A stretch of 20,250 bases of DNA from an uncultured Lachnospiraceae bacterium. GTDB lineage: Bacteria; Bacillota; Clostridia; Lachnospirales; Lachnospiraceae. This document shows positions 12,531 to 20,250 of this stretch, piece by piece. The position numbers were made by a program, and so were the translations under genes. The stretch covers positions 1 through 20,250 of the forward strand of contig CAKRIL010000048.1 of assembly GCA_934343915.1 (NCBI GenBank). The letters run 5' to 3'. The number at the start of each line of letters is the position of its first letter. Positions within the stretch are counted from its first letter, which is position 1. The notes beneath the pieces were generated by a model, which did no database searches, was not told where the DNA came from, and saw only the letters and a program-made list of their open reading frames with translations.

Positions 12531-14609
12531 ATGAAATTTCAGATAAAACATGAGTATGGTAACAGAATGAGAATACATGTCTGTACATATCGCATGACCT
12601 GTGGGCAGGCGGATATATTACAGTATTATCTTCAAAAGCAGGGGATGGTGCTTTATGCCAAGGTATATGACAGAACCGGAGATGCGGTTATTGAATATGA
12701 GGGAAGAAGAGAGGATGTGATAAATCTTCTCAGAAGGTTCTCCTATGAGAATGAACAGCTCCCGGAGACTGTTGCGGGAAATACGGGAAGAAGCTTAAGC
12801 CATGAGTATCAGGACAAGCTCTTTGACAAGATAGTATTCCACTATGCGAGAAAATGGTTCCTGCCATATCCGCTCAGAGTATGCTTTACAACCTACAACG
12901 CAATCAAGTATATTGCAGCGGGAATTAAATGCCTGTGGCACAGAAAGATAGAGGTTCCTGTGCTTGATGCAACTGCAATCGGCGTATCAATGTTGAGAGG
13001 CGATATCGGAACGGCAGGTTCGATAATGTTCATGCTCGGAATCGGTGAGCTTCTTGAAAAGTGGACGCACAAGAAGTCGGTTGATGACCTTGCAAGAACA
13101 ATGTCACTTAATGTGAGCAGCGTATGGTGCAGGGCAGGGGACGAGCAGGTGCTTGTACCTGTACATCAGGTTAAGAAGGGCGATTACATAATCGTACACG
13201 TCGGCAATATGATTCCGTTCGACGGAGTTGTAAGAGAGGGCGAGGCAATGGTCAACCAGGCATCGCTCACGGGTGAATCCGTACCCGTTGAGAAGAAGCC
13301 GGGAACTGCCGTGTATGCCGGAACGGTTGTCGAGGAGGGTGAACTTGTGATTGAGGTTCAGTCCGTCGGCGGCAGCAGCAGATATGAGAAGATTGTCACC
13401 ATGATAGAGGAGTCGGAGAAGCTTAAGTCAGGCGTCGAGAGCAAGGCAGAGCATCTTGCCGACAAGCTTGTTCCGTACAGTCTCGGTGCGACAGGACTTG
13501 TGTGGCTTCTGACACGCAATACGACAAAGGCACTTGCAGTGTTAATGGTAGATTTCAGTTGTGCACTTAAGCTTGCCATGCCTGTATCGGTTCTTTCGGC
13601 AATCAGGGAGGCGGGCAGCCGTCATCTCACAGTCAAGGGAGGAAAATTCCTTGAGGCTGTGGCAGATGCTGACACCATTGTGTTCGATAAGACAGGTACG
13701 CTCACCAAGGCTCAGCCGACTGTGGCTAAGGTTGTGTCATTTAACGGCGGCAGCGAGGATGAGCTTCTAAAGATTGCAGCCTGTCTTGAGGAGCATTTCC
13801 CTCATTCCATGGCGCGTGCGGTTGTGGAAGCGGCTAAGAACAGGGGAATTGAGCATAGCGAGATGCACTCAAAGGTTGAATACATAGTTGCGCATGGAAT
13901 TGCCTCTGCGATAGGTGACAAGAGGGTTGTCATCGGAAGCGCCCATTTCGTATTTGAGGACGAGAAGGCGTCGATACCGGAGGATAAGAAGACTCTATAT
14001 GATGAGCTTCCGCTTGAATACTCACATCTGTATCTTGCAATCGATGGTATGCTGGCAGCGGTTATCTGCATAGAAGATCCTGTGCGTGACGAGGCTGTCG
14101 AGGTTATAAAAAGGTTAAAGGCAGAAGGAATTTCCAAGGTCGTTATGATGACCGGAGACAGTGAGAGGACTGCGGCTGCAATAGCGAAGAAGGTTGGCGT
14201 TGATGAGTATTATTCAGAGGTGCTTCCTCAGGATAAGGAAAGTTTCGTAGAGAAGGAAAAGGCAGCCGGAAGAAAGGTAATAATGATAGGTGACGGAATC
14301 AATGATTCACCTGCATTATCTGCCGCAGATGTCGGAATAGCAATCAGTGACGGTGCACAGCTTGCCAGAGAGATTGCAGATATAACAATAGGTGCTGATG
14401 ACCTGAACGAACTGGTTACATTAAAGCAGATAAGCGATCTTCTGATGAAGAGAATCCACAAGAATTACAGAACAATAGTAGGTTTTAACACATTCTTGAT
14501 CGTTCTTGGTGTTGCGGGAGTTATACAGCCTACCACATCGGCACTGTGCCACAACACCTCCACTCTGCTTATCGGAATCAACAGCATGAAGAATCTGCTT
14601 CCGTATTGA
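12531..14609 (+). CDS. Heavy-metal P-type ATPase with variant membrane metal-site motif
   Basis: Membrane pump of 692 aa in the heavy-metal (P1B) ATPase family, driving a transition metal across the membrane by ATP hydrolysis. Catalytic motifs are intact: TGES (247-250) in the actuator domain, the phosphorylation site DKTGTLT (386-392), MTGDS (540-544) and GDGINDSPAL (587-596). The N-terminal 75 residues resemble an HMA-like fold without CxxC. The usual CPC/SPC motif of the sixth membrane helix is replaced: the sequence reads DFSCALKLAMP (341-351), FSC in place of CPC. The last membrane segment has CHNTSTLLIGINSMKNLL (673-690), resembling the HEG-S/T motif of P1B-4 pumps. HFPHSMA (422-428) stands for the usual EHPLA loop. 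The metal cannot be named from sequence. The ribosome site GGAG is 10 bases upstream. Confidence 0.9.
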   Translation: MKFQIKHEYGNRMRIHVCTYRMTCGQADILQYYLQKQGMVLYAKVYDRTGDAVIEYEGRREDVINLLRRFSYENEQLPETVAGNTGRSLSHEYQDKLFDKIVFHYARKWFLPYPLRVCFTTYNAIKYIAAGIKCLWHRKIEVPVLDATAIGVSMLRGDIGTAGSIMFMLGIGELLEKWTHKKSVDDLARTMSLNVSSVWCRAGDEQVLVPVHQVKKGDYIIVHVGNMIPFDGVVREGEAMVNQASLTGESVPVEKKPGTAVYAGTVVEEGELVIEVQSVGGSSRYEKIVTMIEESEKLKSGVESKAEHLADKLVPYSLGATGLVWLLTRNTTKALAVLMVDFSCALKLAMPVSVLSAIREAGSRHLTVKGGKFLEAVADADTIVFDKTGTLTKAQPTVAKVVSFNGGSEDELLKIAACLEEHFPHSMARAVVEAAKNRGIEHSEMHSKVEYIVAHGIASAIGDKRVVIGSAHFVFEDEKASIPEDKKTLYDELPLEYSHLYLAIDGMLAAVICIEDPVRDEAVEVIKRLKAEGISKVVMMTGDSERTAAAIAKKVGVDEYYSEVLPQDKESFVEKEKAAGRKVIMIGDGINDSPALSAADVGIAISDGAQLAREIADITIGADDLNELVTLKQISDLLMKRIHKNYRTIVGFNTFLIVLGVAGVIQPTTSALCHNTSTLLIGINSMKNLLPY

Positions 14610-14638
14610 GATGAACTGTCCGGTTGATACCACTAAAA

Positions 14639-14672
14639 GTAGAAATAGTGCAATTTTAACATAATATTCTAC
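14639..14672 (+). promoter_or_regulatory. Possible operator dyad upstream of the MATE gene
   Basis: GTAGAA (14639-14644) and TTCTAC (14667-14672) are inverted with 22 bases between, in an AT-rich gap that contains a CATAAT-like -10 but no good -35. Promoters of AraC-activated genes often lack a good -35. Weak evidence. Confidence 0.25.
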
Positions 14673-14736
14673 AAGAAATATACAGAAATGTGTCGTATGA
14701 TGATGGCAAAAGGTATCAATATTTAAGGAGAATGAC

Positions 14737-16059
14737 ATGGCAGCCGGAAGAAAATCATTGGCACAGCTATCTGTGCCGATATGTTTAGAAACTTTATTTT
14801 ATATGCTTTCAGGTATGGTCGATACACTTATGTTATCATCCGTAAGTGATCAGGCTGTGGGGGCAGTGGGAACAGCGAACACATATATAGGTGTTTTTAT
14901 CATCATGTTCGGGGTAATATCATCGGGTATGGTGGCGGTCATGTCACAGAATATTGGAGCGGGAAGACCCGGAATTGCATATCAGGCAAGACAGCTTGGA
15001 TTGATGTTTAATGCGCTGATAGGCGTGATGATGTCAGTTATTCTTGCCTTTTTCTCCGGTGGGATACTTAGAATGGTAAGCATTGCACCGGCTCTGTTTG
15101 AGCCGGCAGAGACATACCTTAGAATTGTTGGTGGCACATGCTTTTTAAATGCGCTTATTCCTATTTTTTCCAGTTATTTGAGAGTGTTCGGTTATACGAA
15201 GCACTCTTTAATAGGAACGGTTGTCGGAAATGCCATTAATATAATACTTAATTCGGTCTTTCTGTTCGTGTTTAACTGGGGTGTAATGGGAGTTGCCGTT
15301 GCTACGGTCATTTCAAGGATTGTAAATCTTATCATTGTAGCTGTTATGGGGGCTGTGCTTATTAAAGCAAAGCAGAATCCTGAACGCATTCCGGCAGGAA
15401 GGATACTGGCTCAGATTGTCAAGATAGGCTTTCCTTCCGCACTTGAAACAGCGCTCTACAATGTAGCGATGACACTTATAGTCCGTTTTATGAATCAGAT
15501 GGATTCGGACGGAATGAATGTTACTGCCCGTTCCTATACCATGCAGATTGCCAATTTTTCGTACTGTGTCGGAGCTGCGCTTGCACAGGCCAATGCCATT
15601 ATGACCGGCTGGCGGATCGGGGCAAAGGAGTATGAAGAATGTGACAGAGGTACAAGAAAGGCTGTGATATATGGACTTATAACAGCGACATGCTTTTCTG
15701 TGACATTTGCATTGTCCGGACGTTTTATAGTCCATATATTTACTGATGACGCGCAGATGATAAATCTTGTGGTGAAGCTGCTGGTAGTGGATATATTCCT
15801 GGAATTCGGAAGGGTGACGAACCTTGTATACGGTCAGGCATTAAAGACAAGCGGGGATGCGGTTTTTCCGGTTATAATGGGTGCGATATTCATGTATCTG
15901 TTCGCAGTCGGAGGAACATATTTTCTTGGAATACATATGGGGCTTCAGGCATTAGGAGCATATATTGCCATGGCATCTGATGAGTGTGCGAGAGCCGTCG
16001 GAATGGTGCTCAGATGGAAGAGCGGAAAATGGAAGGGTAAGAGTCTTGTAGAATTGTAG
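14737..16059 (+). CDS. MATE-family efflux transporter
   Basis: Integral membrane multidrug and toxin extrusion antiporter of 440 aa, about the usual MATE length, with twelve predicted membrane segments in two six-helix halves. The N-terminus (SLAQLSVPICLETLFYMLSGMVDTLMLSSVSDQAVGAVG) is typical: conserved Pro in helix 1, then the VDTLMLS segment. Other marks are MSQNIGAGRP, the GVMGVAVATVISRIV segment and, in the second half, IGFPSALETALYNV and AQANAIMTGWRIGAKEYEE. AAGGAG lies 6 bases before ATG 14737. The stop is 8 bases before the AraC-family gene, so the two form an operon. The substrate is unknown; cupin-type AraC neighbours are often effector-responsive regulators of the linked transporter. 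Confidence 0.92.
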   Translation: MAAGRKSLAQLSVPICLETLFYMLSGMVDTLMLSSVSDQAVGAVGTANTYIGVFIIMFGVISSGMVAVMSQNIGAGRPGIAYQARQLGLMFNALIGVMMSVILAFFSGGILRMVSIAPALFEPAETYLRIVGGTCFLNALIPIFSSYLRVFGYTKHSLIGTVVGNAINIILNSVFLFVFNWGVMGVAVATVISRIVNLIIVAVMGAVLIKAKQNPERIPAGRILAQIVKIGFPSALETALYNVAMTLIVRFMNQMDSDGMNVTARSYTMQIANFSYCVGAALAQANAIMTGWRIGAKEYEECDRGTRKAVIYGLITATCFSVTFALSGRFIVHIFTDDAQMINLVVKLLVVDIFLEFGRVTNLVYGQALKTSGDAVFPVIMGAIFMYLFAVGGTYFLGIHMGLQALGAYIAMASDECARAVGMVLRWKSGKWKGKSLVEL

Positions 16060-16067
16060 GTGAGCGT

Positions 16068-16937
16068 ATGTACTTTGAATTAAAGGAAAATAAACCACAT
16101 GGTACAAAGGAGGACCCCTTTAGCACATATCATATATGGAACTCGGGCCGGTCATTTCAGATACCTGTACATTGGCATGATGAGCTTGAGATTATATATG
16201 TAAAAAGTGGTTTTCTGACTGTAAATATATCGGGAGAGAGCTATATAGGTAACCCCGGGGATGCGTTTGTCGTGTCGCCGGGTAATCTGCATCTCATGGG
16301 TACACAGACCGGAGAGGTGGACTATTTTACTTTTCTGTTTCCGCTGAAATATATATCCTTTCGTTCGGATGACCTGTTATATGAGAGCCTGCTTGAACCG
16401 CTAAGCAGCGGGCATCTGATGATAAGTCCAAGAATAGGGGATGCGGCAGGCAGGCTGTGTGAGCAGCTTGTTGATATATATATGGAAAAAAAAGAAGGAG
16501 CCGGGGCGGACATAGCTGCACAGATAAGGATAAAGATAGTCCTTTTGCAATTTATTCTTGAAATGTGGAATAAGGGTCTGGTGGTGGAAAATGATACAAG
16601 CGGCAGGAACACCGTGGAAAAGGAGATGGTTTCGTATATACAGCAGAACTATACGGGTACGATATCGTTAAAGGAATTTGGGGAACAGTTCCACCTTTCG
16701 GAAAAATACATATCGCGGTATTTTAAGGAGCATTTTCACATTACGTTGTCGCAATATGTAGCCTATTTAAGACTGGAGCACGCAAAGCAGCTGCTGCAGG
16801 ACACTGACATTCCTATAACGGAGATAGCCCTGCAGAGCGGGTATCAGAATGTGAGCTATTTTATCAGAAGCTTCAAGAAGACATACGGGGTGTCCCCGCT
16901 GAAGTACAGGAAGAACAAGCTTACCATAATAAAGTGA
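16068..16937 (+). CDS. AraC-family transcription regulator with cupin sensor domain
   Basis: A 289-aa DNA-binding regulator. Residues about 20-80 form an AraC-type cupin (IPVHWHDELEIIYVKSG and YIGNPGDAFVVSPGNLHLM), which in the family binds a small effector. Residues about 186-284 are the double helix-turn-helix domain: first HTH near 201-220 (LKEFGEQFHLSEKYISRYFK), second near 250-270 (ITEIALQSGYQNVSYFIRSF), then the KKTYGVSPLKYRK end that is the AraC signature. Start ATG 16068 is 8 bases after the MATE stop, with TAGGTGAG overlapping it. It probably regulates its own operon, including the efflux pump. Confidence 0.92.
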   Translation: MYFELKENKPHGTKEDPFSTYHIWNSGRSFQIPVHWHDELEIIYVKSGFLTVNISGESYIGNPGDAFVVSPGNLHLMGTQTGEVDYFTFLFPLKYISFRSDDLLYESLLEPLSSGHLMISPRIGDAAGRLCEQLVDIYMEKKEGAGADIAAQIRIKIVLLQFILEMWNKGLVVENDTSGRNTVEKEMVSYIQQNYTGTISLKEFGEQFHLSEKYISRYFKEHFHITLSQYVAYLRLEHAKQLLQDTDIPITEIALQSGYQNVSYFIRSFKKTYGVSPLKYRKNKLTIIK

Positions 16938-17019
16938 GAACAGAGTCAGAACAGACCTGTCTGATGTACGGGCATATAGAGCATGCTCTGAAAAAAACAT
17001 AAAATAACTGCAATATCGC

Positions 17020-17049
17020 GCCACCGGCTTCGGCAAACAGTGGCTTTTT
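17020..17049 (+). terminator. Probable terminator of the MATE-AraC operon
   Basis: GCCAC (17020-17024) pairs with GTGGC (17040-17044), with CCG/CGG inside, followed by five T (17045-17049). It lies 83 bases after the AraC stop. Confidence 0.6.
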
Positions 17050-17201
17050 CCGTTTTCACACTAACGCTCCGCGTGGCTGCACAATGCGGCGTACAATATA
17101 GATGTCGCAGGCGGCCGCCACAGGTTTGTTCTGTTATTTACTGTGGAATGAAGAGGACTTCACGGCTGTGGGGAAAATATGGAAATTTAATATATTTTTA
17201 A

Positions 17202-17230
17202 TTGTTTTTTTAATAAAAACATGGTATCAT
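17202..17230 (+). promoter_or_regulatory. Probable promoter of the chemoreceptor gene
   Basis: TTGTTT (17202-17207), a 17-base spacer and TATCAT (17225-17230) in AT-rich DNA, giving a leader of about 110 nt. I saw no sigma-28 (FliA) type promoter. Confidence 0.45.
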
Positions 17231-17345
17231 CACATGGCTTAAAGGTAAATAATCAACGGCTTTTAGGTATGAAGGATGAAGTTATGTGGCATTTAATCTT
17301 AAAACTCAAAATCGAAAGGGAAAAACAAAGGAAGGAAAAGTTATT

Positions 17346-19064
17346 ATGGAAAAGCTCAGAAAATTTATAGTTAACTTGAAGGTTGCAGGAAAATTGAAAG
17401 CATACCGCTTGACGGTGCTCGCTATGACAGTATTCTTAGTGGCGGTGGCACTTATCTCAACCTTAGTGATACGCTCCAACGTAAAGAAGATTACGGCTGT
17501 ATGGTCCCCGGCGATAGGGTATATACAGGAGTTGGAGACATTGACCACCGAATACAGAGTTAAGCAGTATATGCATCTTGTGGAATCGGATGACGCTGCC
17601 ATGACCGCCTGTGAGAAGGAGCTTGAGAGCATAGCAGGACAGATTACGGAGAATAGCAAGGCATTAACTGAGATAATTAATTCGAATTCAGACGCACGAA
17701 AAGGACAGTCTGATTATGATAAGGCAAACACGGCATGGGATGATTACAAGTCATTCTCGGAAGAGATAATACGGCTGAGCACCGCCGGAAAACAGGCTGA
17801 GGCATCCGCTATTATGATTGGAAGTGCGTATGAGAAGTATACATCATTCAGAGATCTGTTCAGCACGCTGAGAGATGAATTCCAGGTTGAGCTGGACAGC
17901 TCTAAGCAGGCTGCCAATGTATGTACGGTAATTATCTTTATTGTAATTTTTGCGGTGGGAATTGCGATTGCCGTAGCGACAACCTTTATCGGAAAGGTAA
18001 TCACAGATTCCATTACGGAGCCGGTAGCACAGATAGAAGCAGCAGTAGCCAGCTTAAGAAAGGGTGAGTTGTCCAACGTGGATATGCTCACTTATGAGTC
18101 TGAGGATGAGTTCGGTGACACTGTGAGAAATCTGAAAGAAGCCATGAATATTCTTTCGGATTATGTCCGTGAGATTTCGGAGGAAGTAAAATTTATTGCA
18201 CAGGGAGATTTGACAAGGAACGGCAATGACATTACAGATTTCCTGGGTGATTTTTCAGAGCTTAAGCACTCGCTTCTGTTCATCTTAAAGAGATTTAACA
18301 GTACTCTCTCGGAGATTACCGATATTTCGGAGAAAGTATCCTCGAATGCCAAGGATGTTGAGAACGCATCCAAGTCCTTAGCTGATGGAGCAACGGAGCA
18401 GGCAGGAGTAATTGAGGAGCTGAATGCAACAATAGATACAGTCGTAAGTCTGGCTGCGGATACAGCGAAGGAAACGAAGAGCGCATCCGAGAGGGTAAAG
18501 GCTTCCGCAGGCAAAGCCAACGAAGAGAAGGAGAAGATGAACGGGCTTCTCACAGAGATGGAGCGTATTACGGAGATTTCCAAGGAAATCGGCAATATTA
18601 TAACAGATATTGAAGACATTGCTTCCCAGACCAATCTTTTATCGCTCAATGCTTCGATTGAGGCGGCAAGGGCAGGCGAGGCAGGAAGAGGCTTTGCAGT
18701 GGTTGCCGACCAGATTGGCAAGCTTGCATCAGACAGTGCAAATTCTGTTATAAATACAAGAGAGCTGATTGATAAGACTTTGGTTGAGATTGAAAAGGGA
18801 AATGCCATTACAAGAACAACGGCAGATGCATTTAACCGGATTATTGCGGATATGGAGTCATTTGCGGAAATGGCGCAGAACACAATGGAGAAGGCTAACG
18901 CCCAGGCTGATTCGTTAGAACAGATTGGACAGGGTATCGAACAGCTTTCCGGTGTGGTACAGGGCACAGCGGCTTCCTCAGAGGAAAATACAGCAATAAG
19001 CATTAATCTGGCAGATGAGGCAGCCAAGATGCAGGACCGCGTGAATACATTCAAGCTATTCTAA
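17346..19064 (+). CDS. Methyl-accepting chemotaxis protein
   Basis: Membrane chemoreceptor of 572 aa signalling through CheA/CheW. I choose ATG 17346, with AAGGAAGG 9 bases upstream, over the in-frame GTG 17286. Membrane segments at about 21-44 and 192-214 bracket a 145-residue helical ligand domain of the four-helix-bundle MCP type (TTEYRVKQYMHLVESDDAAM). A HAMP domain follows (about 214-270), then a long coiled-coil signalling domain. The hairpin tip is DIASQTNLLSLNASIEAARA followed by GEAGRGFAVVADQIGKLA (425-460), the nearly invariant CheA/CheW contact region. There is no C-terminal CheR-binding pentapeptide. It is followed after 44 bases by the EAL protein with no terminator between, so the two are probably cotranscribed. 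Confidence 0.95.
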   Translation: MEKLRKFIVNLKVAGKLKAYRLTVLAMTVFLVAVALISTLVIRSNVKKITAVWSPAIGYIQELETLTTEYRVKQYMHLVESDDAAMTACEKELESIAGQITENSKALTEIINSNSDARKGQSDYDKANTAWDDYKSFSEEIIRLSTAGKQAEASAIMIGSAYEKYTSFRDLFSTLRDEFQVELDSSKQAANVCTVIIFIVIFAVGIAIAVATTFIGKVITDSITEPVAQIEAAVASLRKGELSNVDMLTYESEDEFGDTVRNLKEAMNILSDYVREISEEVKFIAQGDLTRNGNDITDFLGDFSELKHSLLFILKRFNSTLSEITDISEKVSSNAKDVENASKSLADGATEQAGVIEELNATIDTVVSLAADTAKETKSASERVKASAGKANEEKEKMNGLLTEMERITEISKEIGNIITDIEDIASQTNLLSLNASIEAARAGEAGRGFAVVADQIGKLASDSANSVINTRELIDKTLVEIEKGNAITRTTADAFNRIIADMESFAEMAQNTMEKANAQADSLEQIGQGIEQLSGVVQGTAASSEENTAISINLADEAAKMQDRVNTFKLF

Positions 19065-19108
19065 GGGAGACGGAAATATTATAATCTATTAGAAGGAAGG
19101 TCCTTGCT

Positions 19109-20250
19109 GTGATAGATGATATGTTTAAGGTACTTGGAGAGCACGCTGCAGAAATCTTATTTGAAATAATTACGGAATCCATGGATGATTATCTGTATAT
19201 ATTTGATCTGCAGGACAATACGTTGGAGATTTCCCCGTCGGCTTCGGACAGGTTTATGATATCACAATGTATCATGAGTGATGCTCTTACCGCTGTCATG
19301 AAGGTGGTATACGAAGATGACCGCAGGATGCTTGAGAAGCATCTTGCTGATATAAGCGAAGGAAAAGAGAAGGTACATAATCTTCATTACAGATGGCTTG
19401 ACAAGACTGGCTTGCCGGTATGGATCAACTGTCGCGGCATTGTGATTGATGATAATGAAGGGCATGCGAAGTATCTGGTTGGCTGCATGAATGAGACCGG
19501 AAATAAGAGAAGGGCGGATAATGTCACGGGACTGCTTGGCGGTCCGGAATTTATTGCTTATCTGCGCTCGCAGGCGGAAAACCTTTCTAAGGGCTATTTA
19601 ATACATATAGGAATCGATGATTTCGGCTTAATCAACAGCTCCAGAGGAGCAGCTTACGGTGATTATATCTTACGAAGCGTAGCAGGCTGTATGAAGGAAT
19701 GTCTCTCCGGCAGTCAGAGAATTTACCACCTTGTGGCTGACCAGTATGTGATTGTGGATCTGGAAGGGACGTCAGTAGAAGATACCTTAAAGCTGAAGGA
19801 AAGGATTACGGATAAGCTCTATAAGTTTATAGTAGCTGAGAACTATGAAGCTGTATTTTCGATTTCAGTGGGTGTTATACCTGCAGCAACCTTTTATGAA
19901 GGAACCGAGGAATGCCGCAGAAAATTTGAATTTGCCCTGAAGCAGGCAAAGAGCATGGGAAAAAATGGGTTTTATATTTTCGATGAGGATGATTATGAAG
20001 CTTTTTTGAGGAAGGGAAGAATTGTAGCAGCACTCCGTAATTCTATTGTGAATGGCTGTAAGGGATTTGAAGTGTATTATCAGCCGATTGTGGATTGCCG
20101 CTCGGAACAAATCATCGGTGCGGAGGCACTTATGCGCTTTTCCATGCTGTCTGAGGATGAGCAGGTGTCTGTTTCACCGGTGGAGTTCATTCCGCTGCTC
20201 GAGGAAACAGGATTGATTATTCCTGCCGGAAGATATGTCTTGAACGAAGC
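19109..20250 (+). CDS. PAS-GGDEF(degenerate)-EAL protein, 3' truncated by the window
   Basis: Probable c-di-GMP phosphodiesterase; 380 codons are visible and the frame is open to the end. I start it at GTG 19109, with AAGGAAGG ending 8 bases upstream; ATG 19121 is an alternative. Residues about 15-130 look like a PAS sensor (DYLYIFDLQDNTLEISP, and WLDKTGLPVWINCRGIVI as in PAS_3). Residues about 140-290 are a GGDEF fold in which the active-site motif is VADQY (209-213) instead of GGDEF, so cyclase activity is unlikely, though a GTP-binding regulatory role is possible. The EAL domain begins near 315 (FEVYYQPIVD), with an intact EALMRF (Glu339). There is no membrane segment. Position directly after the chemoreceptor suggests a link between taxis and c-di-GMP turnover. 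Confidence 0.88.
   Translation, partial: MIDDMFKVLGEHAAEILFEIITESMDDYLYIFDLQDNTLEISPSASDRFMISQCIMSDALTAVMKVVYEDDRRMLEKHLADISEGKEKVHNLHYRWLDKTGLPVWINCRGIVIDDNEGHAKYLVGCMNETGNKRRADNVTGLLGGPEFIAYLRSQAENLSKGYLIHIGIDDFGLINSSRGAAYGDYILRSVAGCMKECLSGSQRIYHLVADQYVIVDLEGTSVEDTLKLKERITDKLYKFIVAENYEAVFSISVGVIPAATFYEGTEECRRKFEFALKQAKSMGKNGFYIFDEDDYEAFLRKGRIVAALRNSIVNGCKGFEVYYQPIVDCRSEQIIGAEALMRFSMLSEDEQVSVSPVEFIPLLEETGLIIPAGRYVLNE

Larger units (their letters stand above)
16938..17345 (+). other. Gene-free interval between the AraC and chemoreceptor genes
   Basis: About 400 bases with no supported gene. It holds a short imperfect hairpin TCAG-A-ACAG/CTGT-CTGA near 16945-16963, a palindrome AGAGCATGCTCT followed by a run of A (16978-16997), a terminator at 17020-17049, a GC-rich palindrome GGCGGCCGCC (17110-17119), an inverted repeat CCACAG (17118-17123)/CTGTGG (17141-17146), and then an AT-rich promoter zone. 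The first half is clearly richer in G+C than the second. No tRNA or c-di-GMP riboswitch consensus was seen. Confidence 0.6.

Noticed and set aside
17231..17345. c-di-GMP (GEMM) riboswitch before the chemoreceptor
   Set aside because: The expected GEMM core, with its conserved tetraloop-receptor hairpins, is not visible in the leader.
17269..17370. 33-codon ORF overlapping the chemoreceptor start
   Set aside because: It has only a weak TAGGT before the ATG, and a Lys-rich composition expected from A-rich DNA; no independent support.
18161..19054. 297-codon open frame on the minus strand opposite the chemoreceptor
   Set aside because: It is a shadow of the coiled-coil MCP coding sequence: Ser/Ala-rich low-complexity translation with no ribosome site.

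Overview
The window looks like a chromosomal segment of a Lachnospiraceae-type Clostridia (Roseburia/Agathobacter/Butyrivibrio-like Bacillota). This is an inference from moderate GC, strong AGGAGG-type ribosome sites, GTG starts, sigma-A promoters (TTGACN-N16..18-TATAAT), a DUF6110-like protein paired with a P-type ATPase, a MATE/AraC pair and c-di-GMP and chemotaxis proteins. I see no rRNA, tRNA, CRISPR array, insertion sequence or phage gene.

Layout. 1-1122: 3' part of an O-acetylhomoserine sulfhydrylase, then a terminator. 1350-5925: a lipoprotein with a solute-binding domain, a C69 dipeptidase and a small esterase, followed at 6003 by an HD phosphohydrolase. 6711-8129: a stand-alone AAA ATPase with a nuclease-like C-terminus. 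8153-9899: the MgtE magnesium transporter behind a long leader. 9911-10045: a tiny minus-strand unit whose promoter overlaps, back to back, that of a membrane diguanylate cyclase (10167-11234). 11262-11855: a minus-strand YgjP-type metallopeptidase. 11967-14609: a structured leader, a DUF6110-like protein and a variant heavy-metal P-type ATPase. 14737-16937: a MATE efflux pump and an AraC-family regulator. 17346-20250: a methyl-accepting chemotaxis protein followed by a PAS/GGDEF/EAL protein that runs off the window.

The most interesting material is in the leaders. The mgtE leader has a strong promoter, a 29-codon ORF with a perfect Shine-Dalgarno, an intrinsic terminator (10-bp stem, GAGA loop, U5) and, inside the ORF, a 14-bp complement to the terminator's 5' arm. 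That is a textbook two-state attenuator, and I do not see an M-box in it. The DUF6110/P-type ATPase leader, the 22-codon ORF coupled to the diguanylate cyclase and the duplicated Shine-Dalgarno/anti-Shine-Dalgarno ahead of the dipeptidase are weaker cases of the same kind.

Functionally the window joins sulfur amino-acid synthesis, peptide and ester hydrolysis, Mg2+ and heavy-metal homeostasis, drug efflux and signalling. It contains one c-di-GMP synthase with intact GGDEF and one probable phosphodiesterase with intact EAL and degenerate GGDEF, the latter next to a chemoreceptor.
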